This document shows positions 51,234 to 61,025 of a stretch of DNA of 64,000 bases, one piece after another. The stretch is taken from assembly GCA_900635495.1 (NCBI GenBank), contig LR134136.1:2170001-2234000 (forward strand), in the 5' to 3' direction. The notes beneath the pieces were generated by a model that searched no databases, was not told where the DNA came from, and worked only from the letters and a program-made list of their open reading frames with translations. This DNA is from Atlantibacter hermannii. Its GTDB lineage: Bacteria; Pseudomonadota; Gammaproteobacteria; Enterobacterales; Enterobacteriaceae. Each line of letters begins with the position of its first letter. The stretch's first letter is position 1. A program made the translations under genes and the position numbers.

Positions 51234-52763
51234 ATGCGTATTGGTGTACCAAAAGAGCGGTTGGCCAATGAAACCCGTGTTGCAGCGACGCCGAAAACGG
51301 TCGAACAACTGCTGAAACTGGGTTTTACCGTCGCTATTGAGCGCGACGCCGGCAAACTGGCAAGCTTTGATGATGACGCGTTTGTACAGGCAGGCGCGAC
51401 GATCGCGGAAGGAGACGAGGTCTGGTCTTCAGACGTTATTCTGAAAGTTAACGCCCCTGGCGAAGATGAGATAGCGCTGCTTAAGCCAGGTACCACGCTT
51501 GTCAGCTTTATCTGGCCCGCGCAGAATCCGGCGCTGCTGGAGCAGCTCGCCGCACGTAATGTGACGGTGATGGCGATGGATTCCGTGCCGCGTATTTCGC
51601 GCGCGCAGTCGCTGGATGCCTTAAGTTCAATGGCTAATATCGCCGGTTACCGCGCGATTGTGGAAGCGGCGCACCAGTTTGGTCGCTTCTTCACCGGGCA
51701 GATCACCGCAGCCGGCAAGGTGCCGCCAGCCAAAGTAATGGTGATCGGCGCCGGGGTTGCCGGGCTGGCTGCCATTGGCGCGGCTAACAGCCTGGGCGCC
51801 ATCGTACGCGCGTTTGATACCCGTCCTGAGGTTAAAGAGCAGGTCCAGAGTATGGGCGCGGAATTCCTTGAGCTCGATTTCAAGGAAGAAGCGGGCAGTG
51901 GCGACGGCTATGCCAAAGTGATGTCCGAAGCGTTTATTAAAGCGGAAATGGCGCTGTTCGCCGCCCAGGCGAAAGACGTGGATATCATCGTGACTACGGC
52001 GCTCATTCCGGGTAAACCGGCGCCGAAACTCATCACGAAGGAAATGGTCGATTCCATGAAGCCGGGCAGCGTTGTCGTCGATCTGGCGGCGCAAAACGGT
52101 GGCAACTGCGAATACACCGTGCCTGGCGAAGTGTTTGAAACCGCGAACGGCGTAAAAATTATCGGCTACACCGATTTGCCGGGCCGTCTGCCTACTCAGT
52201 CTTCCCAGCTTTACGGCACCAACCTGGTCAACCTGCTGAAACTGCTGAGTAAAGAAAAAGACGGGAATGTCGTGATTGATTTCGACGACGTGGTGGTTCG
52301 CGGCGTGACCGTGATCCGTGACGGCGAAATCACCTGGCCTGCACCGCCTATTCAGGTTTCCGCGCAGCCGCAGGCAGCGAAAACTGTCGATACCGCGCCG
52401 ATTGAACCGACTAAACCTGCCTCGCCGTGGCGCAAATATGCGCTGATAGCCCTGGCGATTGTGCTGTTCGGCTGGCTGGCGGATGTCGCGCCGAAAGCGT
52501 TTCTTGGCCACTTCACCGTCTTCGCACTGGCGTGCGTTGTCGGTTATTACGTGGTCTGGAACGTCTCCCATGCACTTCATACGCCACTGATGTCGGTGAC
52601 TAACGCCATTTCCGGGATCATTGTGGTGGGTGCGCTATTACAAATTGGCCATGGCGGCTGGGTCAGTTTCCTGAGCTTTATTGCCGTTCTGATTGCCAGT
52701 ATTAATATTTTCGGTGGCTTCACCGTGACTCAGCGCATGCTGAAAATGTTTCGGAAAAACTAA
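51234..52763 (+). CDS. pntA: NAD(P) transhydrogenase alpha subunit
   Basis: 509 residues. The N-terminal domain I (start MRIGVPKERLANETRVAATP) has the NAD site around VMVIGAGVAGLAAIGAANSL near residue 170 and the contact loop TTALIPGKPAPKLITKEMVD. The C-terminal quarter carries four membrane spans (YALIALAIVLFGWLADVAPK; GHFTVFALACVVGYYVVWNV; ISGIIVVGALLQ; VSFLSFIAVLIASINIFGGF). With PntB it uses the proton gradient to reduce NADP with NADH. The ATG at 51234 follows GAAGGGAA. Confidence 0.97.
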   Translation: MRIGVPKERLANETRVAATPKTVEQLLKLGFTVAIERDAGKLASFDDDAFVQAGATIAEGDEVWSSDVILKVNAPGEDEIALLKPGTTLVSFIWPAQNPALLEQLAARNVTVMAMDSVPRISRAQSLDALSSMANIAGYRAIVEAAHQFGRFFTGQITAAGKVPPAKVMVIGAGVAGLAAIGAANSLGAIVRAFDTRPEVKEQVQSMGAEFLELDFKEEAGSGDGYAKVMSEAFIKAEMALFAAQAKDVDIIVTTALIPGKPAPKLITKEMVDSMKPGSVVVDLAAQNGGNCEYTVPGEVFETANGVKIIGYTDLPGRLPTQSSQLYGTNLVNLLKLLSKEKDGNVVIDFDDVVVRGVTVIRDGEITWPAPPIQVSAQPQAAKTVDTAPIEPTKPASPWRKYALIALAIVLFGWLADVAPKAFLGHFTVFALACVVGYYVVWNVSHALHTPLMSVTNAISGIIVVGALLQIGHGGWVSFLSFIAVLIASINIFGGFTVTQRMLKMFRKN

Positions 52764-52773
52764 GGGGTAACAC

Positions 52774-54162
52774 ATGTCTGGAGGATTAGTTACAGCTGCA
52801 TACATTGTTGCCGCGATTCTGTTTATTTTCAGCCTGGCCGGGCTTTCCAAACATGAGACGTCCCGTCAGGGCAACATGTACGGTATCGCCGGTATGGCGA
52901 TTGCGCTGGTGGCGACCATCTTCGGGCCGGAAGCCGGCAACGTGGGATGGATTATCGTCGCTATGGTGATTGGTGGTGCCATCGGCATCCATCTGGCGAA
53001 GAAAGTCGAAATGACCGAAATGCCGGAACTGGTGGCGATCCTGCACAGCTTTGTGGGCCTGGCGGCCGTACTGGTAGGCTTTAACAGCTATCTGTATCAC
53101 GAAGCGGGCCTGGAGCCGATTCTGGTCAATATCCATCTGACCGAAGTGTTCCTCGGCATCTTTATCGGTGCGGTCACCTTCACCGGGTCGATTGTGGCGT
53201 TTGGCAAACTGCGCGGGAAAATTTCCTCTAAGCCGTTGATGCTGCCTAACCGTCACAAGCTCAACCTCGCCGCGCTGGTGGTGTCCTTCCTGCTGCTGCT
53301 GGTCTTTGTCCGCACTGAAAGCGTAGGCCTGCAGGTGCTGGCGCTGCTGTTGATGACCGTTATCGCGCTGGCGTTTGGCTGGCATCTGGTGGCGTCTATC
53401 GGCGGGGCAGACATGCCGGTGGTGGTGTCGATGCTGAACTCCTATTCAGGCTGGGCGGCAGCGGCAGCGGGCTTTATGCTGAGCAACGACCTGCTGATCG
53501 TCACCGGCGCGCTGGTGGGGTCGTCGGGTGCGATTCTCTCTTACATCATGTGTAAGGCGATGAACCGTTCGTTTATCAGCGTTATCGCTGGCGGTTTCGG
53601 CACCGATGGCTCGTCAACCGGTGAAACGGAAGAAGCGGGCGAACATCGCGAAATCAGCGCTGAAGAGACCGCGGAGATGCTGAAAAACTCGCATTCGGTG
53701 ATCATCACCCCGGGCTATGGCATGGCGGTGGCGCAGGCGCAGTATCCGGTGGCAGAAATCACCGAGAGACTGCGTGCGCGGGGCATTAAAGTGCGTTTCG
53801 GTATTCATCCGGTGGCAGGGCGTCTGCCGGGCCATATGAACGTGTTGCTGGCCGAAGCGAAAGTGCCGTATGACATCGTGCTGGAAATGGACGAAATCAA
53901 CGACGACTTCGCCGACACCGACACCGTGCTGGTTATCGGCGCGAACGATACCGTTAACCCGGCGGCGCAGGACGACCCGCGCAGCCCTATCGCCGGGATG
54001 CCGGTGCTGGAAGTGTGGAAAGCGCAGAACGTTATCGTCTTCAAACGTTCGATGAATACGGGCTATGCCGGTGTGCAAAACCCGCTGTTCTTCAAAGAAA
54101 ACACCCACATGCTGTTTGGCGACGCGAAAGCCAGTGTGGATGCCATTCTGAAAGCGTTATAG
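52774..54162 (+). CDS. pntB: NAD(P) transhydrogenase beta subunit
   Basis: 462 residues. About nine membrane spans (domain II) fill residues 1-265, with NSYSGWAAAAAGFMLSNDLL and GSSGAILSYIMCKAMNRSFI. The cytosolic NADP-binding domain III starts near residue 290 (SVIITPGYGMAVAQAQYPVA, GRLPGHMNVLLAEAKVPYD, MNTGYAGVQNPLFF). Starts ten bases after pntA with AAGGGGTAA, so the genes are translated together. A strong terminator follows. Confidence 0.97.
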   Translation: MSGGLVTAAYIVAAILFIFSLAGLSKHETSRQGNMYGIAGMAIALVATIFGPEAGNVGWIIVAMVIGGAIGIHLAKKVEMTEMPELVAILHSFVGLAAVLVGFNSYLYHEAGLEPILVNIHLTEVFLGIFIGAVTFTGSIVAFGKLRGKISSKPLMLPNRHKLNLAALVVSFLLLLVFVRTESVGLQVLALLLMTVIALAFGWHLVASIGGADMPVVVSMLNSYSGWAAAAAGFMLSNDLLIVTGALVGSSGAILSYIMCKAMNRSFISVIAGGFGTDGSSTGETEEAGEHREISAEETAEMLKNSHSVIITPGYGMAVAQAQYPVAEITERLRARGIKVRFGIHPVAGRLPGHMNVLLAEAKVPYDIVLEMDEINDDFADTDTVLVIGANDTVNPAAQDDPRSPIAGMPVLEVWKAQNVIVFKRSMNTGYAGVQNPLFFKENTHMLFGDAKASVDAILKAL

Positions 54163-54183
54163 TTATTATACCCGCATGTATTA

Positions 54184-54203
54184 AACCGCTCTTCGGAGCG
54201 GTT
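54184..54203 (+). terminator. terminator after pntB
   Basis: Stem AACCGCTC / GAGCGGTT with TTCG loop followed by T7. It separates pntAB from the following sugar operon. Confidence 0.93.
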
Positions 54204-54384
54204 TTTTTATATCTTTTATTTATGTATTTTCACTAAAAGGCGGGCTGGAAAATGAGAGCCGGACTGACAGGGGGAATATATTTTTAATTGTCTTTTTTTA
54301 TACAGCTTTACACTCGCCATTCACAATTTCTGTGATTGGTCTCGCATTGACTTAAATATCATGCAGGAGTAGATTTTTATTCCG

Positions 54385-54398
54385 TGGGACCGCTACCA
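54385..54398. promoter_or_regulatory. LacI-family operator overlapping the ycjM start
   Basis: TGGGACCGCTACCA, an imperfect palindrome with the central CG typical of LacI-family sites. From memory, the E. coli regulator YcjW recognises a similar palindrome before ycjM. The last base is the A of the first ATG, so a bound repressor would block both RNA polymerase and initiation. No lacI-type gene for it is in the window except malI. Confidence 0.6.
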
Positions 54399-56098
54399 TG
54401 GAAAATCAAAAAATGGATAAAATTATTAATCTCATCAGCCGTGTATATTCCGACGAAGTCGATGGGAGTTATATTGAAAAAGTTAAGCAACGTATCAATG
54501 CGTGTCGCAAAAAAATAATCGAAACCCGTAAGAAACAATGGAATGAAGCAGATGTTGTGCTTATAACCTACGCCGACCAATTTTCATCTCCCAATGAAAA
54601 AACATTGGTAACCTTTAAACGTTTTTATGATAAATATCTTGCCGGGATATTTCCCATCGTCCATTTTTTGCCTTTTTATCCGTGGTCATCGGATGATGGT
54701 TTTTCCGTGAAAGATTATCATCAGGTAGAACCCCTCTATGGCGACTGGAAAGATATCGGCCAAATCAAAAAATCTTCAAGACTGATGTTCGATTTTGTTT
54801 GTAATCATATATCGGCTCAAAGCGAATGGTTTCAGGGTTATCTTAAAGGGCGCCCGGAATATGAGGATTTTTTTATTTCTGTCGATCCCGATACCGATCT
54901 CTCTGCCGTGACCCGGCCCCGGGCATTACCGTTGCTAACGCCGTTTACGCTAGCGAATGGTGAGGTCAAACATATCTGGACCACTTTCAGCGCTGATCAA
55001 ATTGACCTGAATTTTGCAAATCCCTGCGTATTGCTGGCCATGGTCGATGTGCTGTTGGATTACCTTGAAAAGGGGGCGGATTATATTCGTCTCGACGCGG
55101 TAGGGTTTATGTGGAAAACCCCCGGAACATCCTGCATCCATCTTGAGAAAACCCATCTGCTGGTAAAACTTTTCCGGGCGATCACAGACTTTGTTGCGCC
55201 GGGTACGGTTATCATCACCGAGACCAATGTGCCGCATAAAGATAATGTGTCCTATCTCGGAAATGGGCATGATGAAGCGCATATGGTGTATCAGTTTCCA
55301 CTGCCGCCGCTGGTACTGCACGCGATTCGTACCCAATCGGTCAGTACGCTGTGTCGTTGGGCCAGCATTCTGCCGAATAAGGGCGATGGGCAGACGACCT
55401 GGTTTAATTTTCTTGCCTCCCATGATGGCATTGGTCTGAATCCGTTACGCGGCATTATTAGCGAAACCGAGATTGTCGATCTTGTGGCGAGTCTGGAAAA
55501 AGAAGGTGCAAAAGTTAACTGGAAGAATAACCCGGACGGCACACGCAGCCCCTATGAATTAAACGTTACGTATATGGATGCGTTGACGCCGCCCTTATGC
55601 AGTGACGATGAGCGCCTGGCGCGATTTATCCTGGCGCACGCGCTATTACTTACATTTCCTGGCGTGCCAGCAGTTTATATTCAAAGTGTGCTGGGCTCAC
55701 GTAATGATTACGACGGTGTTGCGCGCCTGGGTTATAACCGGGCGATAAATCGGCAGAAATACAGTCTTCAGGAAACAGAACGGTTATTAGCGGACCCTCA
55801 ACATCTCCGCTCACGCACTTTACATTCGTTAACGCAGTTAATTACCGTTCGTCAGCATCATTCGGCGTTTCATCCTGATAGCGAATTCTCAATTAATGAA
55901 ATTTCTGACGGGGTATTGGAAATTATTCGAGGAAGTTCGCAGGACGAACAAATTACCGCGCTATTTAATTTCACCGACAAGACGAAGACTTTATCATTTG
56001 AGCGCAATCACTATTACGACGTCATCAGCGGCGAAAGTATAAATAGTGGAACGATAATATTACGTCCATGGCAGTCTCTGTGGCTTACTAATAACTAA
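54398..56098 (+). CDS. ycjM: glucosylglycerate phosphorylase, GH13 (YcjM)
   Basis: 566 residues, GH13 subfamily of sucrose phosphorylase type. Visible catalytic segments: FLPFYPWSSDDGFSVKDYHQ near residue 88, FDFVCNHIS near 130, YIRLDAVGFMWK near 225 (nucleophile Asp), IITETNVPHKDN near 270 (acid/base Glu), and FLASHDGIGLNPLRG near 347. E. coli YcjM phosphorolyses glucosylglycerate to glucose 1-phosphate and glycerate. It could start at ATG 54398 or 54413. First gene of an eight-gene operon; a LacI-type operator overlaps the start. Confidence 0.92.
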   Translation: MENQKMDKIINLISRVYSDEVDGSYIEKVKQRINACRKKIIETRKKQWNEADVVLITYADQFSSPNEKTLVTFKRFYDKYLAGIFPIVHFLPFYPWSSDDGFSVKDYHQVEPLYGDWKDIGQIKKSSRLMFDFVCNHISAQSEWFQGYLKGRPEYEDFFISVDPDTDLSAVTRPRALPLLTPFTLANGEVKHIWTTFSADQIDLNFANPCVLLAMVDVLLDYLEKGADYIRLDAVGFMWKTPGTSCIHLEKTHLLVKLFRAITDFVAPGTVIITETNVPHKDNVSYLGNGHDEAHMVYQFPLPPLVLHAIRTQSVSTLCRWASILPNKGDGQTTWFNFLASHDGIGLNPLRGIISETEIVDLVASLEKEGAKVNWKNNPDGTRSPYELNVTYMDALTPPLCSDDERLARFILAHALLLTFPGVPAVYIQSVLGSRNDYDGVARLGYNRAINRQKYSLQETERLLADPQHLRSRTLHSLTQLITVRQHHSAFHPDSEFSINEISDGVLEIIRGSSQDEQITALFNFTDKTKTLSFERNHYYDVISGESINSGTIILRPWQSLWLTNN

Positions 56099-56110
56099 AA
56101 GGAACTTTTT

Positions 56111-57400
56111 ATGCCGAAAAATAAAGGCGTGCTGATATCAGCACTGGTTGCCTGCGCCCTGATGACAGGTTGTAAAGACGATAAAAAAGAAACGGTCAGC
56201 ATTGAATTTATGCACTCATCCGTTGAACAGGAGCGTCAGGCCATTATTGGCAAACTTATCCAACGCTTTGAAAAAGAAAACCCGGGTATTACGGTCAAGC
56301 AGGTTCCCGTAGAAGAGGACGCCTATAACACTAAAATAACCACTCTGGCGCGCTCAGGGGCGTTGCCGGAAGTGATAGAAATCAGTCATGACTACGCCAA
56401 AGTAATGGACAAAGAGCAGTTGCTCGATCGCGACGCGGTGCAGAGTGTCATCACCACCTTGGGTGAAAACGCATTCTATGACGGCATCTTGCGCATCGTG
56501 CGTACCGAGGATGCCAAAGCCTGGACCGGCGTACCGATCAGTGCCTGGATTCAGGGAGTGTGGTACAAAAAATCGGTGCTTGAAAAGGCCGGATTACAAC
56601 CGCCTCATGACTGGCAGTCGTTGTTAAGCGTCGCCAGCAAGCTTAACGATCCGCAACATAAAAAATACGGCATTGCCTTACCTACCGCTGAAAGCGTCAT
56701 CACCGAGCAGGCATTTTCGCAGTTTGCCCTTTCTAACAATGCCAACGTCTTTGATAGCAATGGGGCGATTACCCTCAACACCCCGCAAATGGCTGAAGCG
56801 CTAACGGTTTATCAGTCTCTGGCGAAAGAGACCATGCCTGGCTCAAATAACGTCATGGAAATCAAAGACGCGTTTATGAACGGCGCGGCACCCATGGCCA
56901 TTTATTCAACCTATATCCTGCCTGCCGTCTACAGCGAAGGTGACCCGCAGGATCTGGGGTTTGTGGTGCCTAATCAAACTTCACCTGCCGTTTACGGGAT
57001 GATTACCTCATTGACCCTTACGGCAGGGCAGACAGACGTTGAAACTGATGCGGCCAAAAAATTTGTGGTGTTCATGGAACACGCGCAAAACGCGGCAGAT
57101 TGGGTGTTGATGTCTCCCGGTGCGGCGCTTCCGGTTATTCGTGCGGTATCGGGTACTGCCTCATACAAGGACAATCCGGTAATCAAAGCCTTTGGCGATC
57201 TTCCCGCCCAGCTTATCGCGCAGTACCCCAATATGCGGGCCTTCGGGTCGGTAGGCGATAAAAACTTTACCCGAATGGGCGATATCACAGGCTCTGGCGC
57301 TCTTAACGCGATGGTGAATAGCGTGACCGTGGGCAATCGGGATGTGCAGGCCACGCTCGAGCAGAGCCAGAAACGCATTGAAGAACTGGCAACGCATTAA
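56111..57400 (+). CDS. ycjN: ABC transporter sugar-binding lipoprotein (YcjN)
   Basis: 429 residues. N-terminal lipoprotein signal with lipobox LMTGC (lipidated Cys at 21), followed by KDDKKETVSIEF. The mature part is a type 1 extracellular solute-binding protein (EVIEISHDYAKVMDKEQLLD; GVPISAWIQGVWYKKSVLEK; APMAIYSTYILPAVY). It captures the sugar in the periplasm for the YcjO/YcjP permease. Twelve bases after ycjM. No ATPase gene is seen in the operon up to the window edge; a shared MsmX-type or UgpC-like ATPase may be used. Confidence 0.9.
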   Translation: MPKNKGVLISALVACALMTGCKDDKKETVSIEFMHSSVEQERQAIIGKLIQRFEKENPGITVKQVPVEEDAYNTKITTLARSGALPEVIEISHDYAKVMDKEQLLDRDAVQSVITTLGENAFYDGILRIVRTEDAKAWTGVPISAWIQGVWYKKSVLEKAGLQPPHDWQSLLSVASKLNDPQHKKYGIALPTAESVITEQAFSQFALSNNANVFDSNGAITLNTPQMAEALTVYQSLAKETMPGSNNVMEIKDAFMNGAAPMAIYSTYILPAVYSEGDPQDLGFVVPNQTSPAVYGMITSLTLTAGQTDVETDAAKKFVVFMEHAQNAADWVLMSPGAALPVIRAVSGTASYKDNPVIKAFGDLPAQLIAQYPNMRAFGSVGDKNFTRMGDITGSGALNAMVNSVTVGNRDVQATLEQSQKRIEELATH

Positions 57401-57422
57401 TTCAACGCAGGGAAGGGTTCAC

Positions 57423-58301
57423 ATGAAGGTATTTTCTGGCCGTTCGGATATGCCATTTGCCCTGATGCTGCTGGCCCCCAGCTTACTCTTGCTGGGGGGA
57501 CTGGTCGCCTGGCCGATGCTGTCGAATGTCGAAATCAGTTTTCTTCGTCTCCCTCTGAACCCGCGCATTAGCGCGCGTTTCGTGGGGTTGGATAATTTCA
57601 CCCGCATCCTTAGCGACCCCAGCTTCTGGCATGCGCTTTGGACAACGTTCTGGTACACCGCATTGGTGGTGGTGGGGAGTTCAGGATTAGGGCTGGCGGT
57701 GGCGCTGTTTTTCAACAGGGAGTTTCGCTTTCGTAAAACTGCGCGCTCGCTGGTGATCCTGTCGTATGTGACACCATCAATCGCGTTAGTGTTCGCGTGG
57801 AAATACATGTTCAACAACGGCTACGGGTTGGTGAATTACCTCGGCGTAGATGTTCTCCATCTGTATGAGAAGGCCCCGTTGTGGTTCGACAATCCGGGAA
57901 GCAGCTTTGTACTGGTGGTGCTGTTTGCTATCTGGCGCTACTTCCCTTACGCCTTCATTTCCTTTCTGGCCATTTTGCAGACTATCGACAAATCCCTGTA
58001 CGAAGCCGCAGAAATGGATGGCGCAAATACCTGGCAGCGGTTTCGTATCGTGACGCTGCCCGCCATTATGCCGGTGCTGGCAACGGTGGTAACGCTACGC
58101 ACTATCTGGATGTTTTACATGTTTGCCGATGTCTGGCTGCTGACCACGAAGGTCGACATCCTGGGCGTCTACCTCTACAAAACCGCATTTGCATTTAATG
58201 ACTTAGGCAAGGCGGCCGCCATCTCCGTCGTACTGTTCGCGATAGTTTTCGCGGTGATTTTGCTTTCGAGAAAACGGGTGAATCTCCATGGCAACAAATA
58301 A
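57423..58301 (+). CDS. ycjO: ABC sugar transporter permease (YcjO)
   Basis: 292 residues with six membrane spans, MalF-type permease. The start FALMLLAPSLLLLGGLVAWP is TM1. The coupling (EAA) loop is SLYEAAEMDGANTWQRFRIV TLP near residue 190. ATG 57423 follows GGGAAGG; an earlier in-frame codon within ycjN is not used. It overlaps ycjP by 14 bases, so the two permease subunits are co-translated. Confidence 0.9.
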   Translation: MKVFSGRSDMPFALMLLAPSLLLLGGLVAWPMLSNVEISFLRLPLNPRISARFVGLDNFTRILSDPSFWHALWTTFWYTALVVVGSSGLGLAVALFFNREFRFRKTARSLVILSYVTPSIALVFAWKYMFNNGYGLVNYLGVDVLHLYEKAPLWFDNPGSSFVLVVLFAIWRYFPYAFISFLAILQTIDKSLYEAAEMDGANTWQRFRIVTLPAIMPVLATVVTLRTIWMFYMFADVWLLTTKVDILGVYLYKTAFAFNDLGKAAAISVVLFAIVFAVILLSRKRVNLHGNK

Positions 58302-59130
58302 ACGTTTTACATCGCGCATCGTTTTTTACAGTGGGCTAATCGTGTTTTTATTTATCACACTGTTTCCCTTTTTCGTGATGTTGATGACCTCGTTCAAGAG
58401 CTCAAAAGAGGCGATTTCACTTCACCCGACGCTGCTGCCGCAGCACTGGACGGTGCAGCATTACCTCGACATCTTTAACCCGACGATCTTTCCGTTTGTG
58501 ACCTATTTTCGCAACAGCATGGTGGTTTCGCTGGCGTCATCCGGGGTGGCAGTCATTATTGGCATACTCGGGGCCTACGCCTTATCGAAATTACGCTTTA
58601 AAGGACGTATGGCGATCAATGCCAGCTTCTACACCGTTTATATGTTTTCAGGGATTTTGCTGGTGGTGCCTCTCTTCAAAATCATCACCGCGTTGGGCAT
58701 TTACGACACCGAACTGGCGCTCATTGTCACGATGGTAACGCAAACGCTGCCGACCGCCGTTTTTATGCTCAAAAGCTACTTTGATACGCTGCCGGACGAG
58801 ATCGAAGAGGCGGCGATGATGGACGGCCTGAATCGATTGCAAATCATCTTTTACATCACTGTCCCGCTGGCAATTTCGGGGCTGATTTCGGTGTTCGTTT
58901 ACTGCTTTATGGTGGCCTGGAACGATTATCTGTTCGCCTCCATTTTCCTTTCCAGCTCCAGCAACTTCACGTTACCCGTGGGTCTCAACGCATTGTTCAG
59001 CACGCCTGACTATATATGGGGACGCATGATGGCGGCGTCACTGGTTACCGCATTGCCGGTGGTGGTGATGTACGCACTATCTGAACGATTTATCAAAAGT
59101 GGTTTAACCGCGGGCGGCGTAAAAGGCTAA
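58288..59130 (+). CDS. ycjP: ABC sugar transporter permease (YcjP)
   Basis: 280 residues, MalG-type permease with six spans (YSGLIVFLFITLFPFFVMLM first). The EAA loop is DEIEEAAMMDGLNRLQIIFY near residue 172, and the C-terminus ERFIKSGLTAGGVKG is the family ending. It pairs with YcjO to form the channel for the sugar bound by YcjN. Confidence 0.9.
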   Translation: MATNKRFTSRIVFYSGLIVFLFITLFPFFVMLMTSFKSSKEAISLHPTLLPQHWTVQHYLDIFNPTIFPFVTYFRNSMVVSLASSGVAVIIGILGAYALSKLRFKGRMAINASFYTVYMFSGILLVVPLFKIITALGIYDTELALIVTMVTQTLPTAVFMLKSYFDTLPDEIEEAAMMDGLNRLQIIFYITVPLAISGLISVFVYCFMVAWNDYLFASIFLSSSSNFTLPVGLNALFSTPDYIWGRMMAASLVTALPVVVMYALSERFIKSGLTAGGVKG

Positions 59131-59154
59131 CCGCATTCTGAACAGGGATATGCT

Positions 59155-60207
59155 ATGAAAAAGTTGATCGCGTCAGCGCCTCGCGTAGCGGCGTTAGTGG
59201 AATATGAAGATCGGCAGGTTGCCGCAAATGAAGTGAAAATCAACGTGCGCTACGGCGCGCCAAAGCACGGCACGGAGGTGGTGGATTTTCGTGCCGCCAG
59301 CCCGTTTATTGATGAAGATTTTAATGCTGAATGGCAGATGTTTATGCCGCGCCCGGAAAATGCACCGCGTGGCATTGAGTTCGGTCACTTCCAGCTAGGC
59401 AACATGATAGTCGGCGACATCATTGAGGTGGGCGCAGAGGTAAGTGGATTCAAACCGGGCGATCGTGTGTGCAGCTACGGGCCGCTTCAGGAAACCGTCA
59501 TCGTCAATGCGGTCAATAACTATAAGCTGCGCAAAATGCCGGAAGGGGCCAGTTGGAAAAACGCTGTGTGCTACGACCCGGCGCAATTCGCCATGAGCGG
59601 GGTGCGTGACGCCAATGTCCGGGTAGGGGATTTTGTGGTGGTCGTTGGGCTTGGTGCCATCGGTCAAATCGCAATCCAACTGGCGAAAAAAGCCGGCGCC
59701 TCCATTGTGATTGGCGTCGATCCTATTGCGCATCGTTGCGACATCGCTCGCCGCCACGGTGCGGATTTCTGTCTTAATCCGTTGGAATGTGATGTCGGCC
59801 TTGAAATCAAGCGGCTGACGGGCAAACAGGGTGCAGACAGTATTATCGAATCCAGCGGTTACGCTGACGCATTGCAAAGCGCGCTGCGCGGTCTGGCCTA
59901 TGGCGGCACGATTTCCTATATCGCTTTCGCAAAGCCTTTCCCGGCGGGATTCAATCTTGGTCGTGAGGCGCATTTTAATAACGCCAAAATCGTCTTTTCA
60001 CGCGCCTGTAGCGAACCCAATCCGGATTACCCGCGCTGGTGTCGTAAACGTATCGAAGAGACCTGTTGGGAATTACTGATGAACGGCTATCTCAATTGCG
60101 AAGACCTTATCGATCCGGTTGTGACGTTCGCCAGCAGCCCGGAGAGCTATATGAAGTATGTCGATCGCCAGCCGGAACTGAGCATCAAAATGGGTGTAAC
60201 TTTTTAA
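59155..60207 (+). CDS. ycjQ: zinc-type sugar dehydrogenase (YcjQ)
   Basis: 350 residues of the medium-chain dehydrogenase family. Rossmann motif VVVVGLGAIGQIAIQLAKKA near residue 160; KPGDRVCSYGPLQE near 98. E. coli YcjQ was reported to be a guloside 3-dehydrogenase working with YcjS and YcjR on glycosides. The usual structural zinc cysteines are not seen, as in other members of this branch. Starts 24 bases after ycjP. Confidence 0.87.
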   Translation: MKKLIASAPRVAALVEYEDRQVAANEVKINVRYGAPKHGTEVVDFRAASPFIDEDFNAEWQMFMPRPENAPRGIEFGHFQLGNMIVGDIIEVGAEVSGFKPGDRVCSYGPLQETVIVNAVNNYKLRKMPEGASWKNAVCYDPAQFAMSGVRDANVRVGDFVVVVGLGAIGQIAIQLAKKAGASIVIGVDPIAHRCDIARRHGADFCLNPLECDVGLEIKRLTGKQGADSIIESSGYADALQSALRGLAYGGTISYIAFAKPFPAGFNLGREAHFNNAKIVFSRACSEPNPDYPRWCRKRIEETCWELLMNGYLNCEDLIDPVVTFASSPESYMKYVDRQPELSIKMGVTF

Positions 60208-60223
60208 CAACAAGGACGTGACA

Positions 60224-61012
60224 ATGAAAATCGCAACGCAGAATCAGGCATTTTTTCCACAGGGTATTCTCGAAAAATTTAGTTATATCAAGAAAATGGG
60301 GTTTGACGGGTTTGAGATCGACGGCAAATTACTGGTTGATAATCTGGCCGAAGTGAAAGCGGCAATCAGGGAGACCGGGTTGCCCGTCGTTACTGCCTGC
60401 GGAGGATACGACGGCTGGATCGGCGATTTTATCGAAGAGCGCCGTCTCAATGGTATTACGCAAATCACCCGGATCCTTGAGGCGCTGGCAGAAGTGGGTG
60501 GCAAAGGCATCATCGTGCCCGCTGCCTGGGGGATGTTTACTTACCGCCTGCCGCCGATGACCTCACCGCGTAGTGTTCAGGGCGACCGGATCGCGGTGAG
60601 CGATTCCCTGTCGCGCCTGGATGAAGTGGCGCGCCGGACAGGCACCATTATTTTTCTTGAGCCGCTCAATCGCTATCAGGATCACATGATCAACACCCTT
60701 GCCGATGCGCGTCGTTATATCGACGAAGGCGGGTATCAAAATGTGCGCATTATCGGCGATTTCTACCATATGAATATTGAAGAGGACGATCTGAGCGGGG
60801 CGCTGAATACGCAGCGCGATCTCCTTGGACACGTACATATTGCCGATAATCATCGCTATCAACCCGGTAGCGGCTGCATCGATTTCAAAAAGCATTTTGA
60901 TACCTTGCGCGCCAATAATTATGACGGGTGGGTGGTTTACGAGTGTCGCGTTCGCGCCGACGATCCTGCCGCCGCCTATCGCCAGTCCCTCGCTTTTTTA
61001 CGTCAATGTTGA
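60224..61012 (+). CDS. ycjR: sugar epimerase/isomerase, xylose isomerase-like TIM barrel (YcjR)
   Basis: 262 residues, same length as E. coli YcjR. Metal-site residues are seen in FLEPLNRYQDHMINTLADAR (Glu, near 145), IGDFYHMNIEED (Asp, His, near 180) and HVHIADNHRYQPGSG (His, near 206), with VVYECRV near the end supplying a Glu. E. coli YcjR epimerises a 3-keto-glycoside between gulo and gluco forms. ATG 60224 follows AAGGACGTGAC. Confidence 0.9.
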   Translation: MKIATQNQAFFPQGILEKFSYIKKMGFDGFEIDGKLLVDNLAEVKAAIRETGLPVVTACGGYDGWIGDFIEERRLNGITQITRILEALAEVGGKGIIVPAAWGMFTYRLPPMTSPRSVQGDRIAVSDSLSRLDEVARRTGTIIFLEPLNRYQDHMINTLADARRYIDEGGYQNVRIIGDFYHMNIEEDDLSGALNTQRDLLGHVHIADNHRYQPGSGCIDFKKHFDTLRANNYDGWVVYECRVRADDPAAAYRQSLAFLRQC

Positions 61013-61025
61013 GGGGCGAAGCATT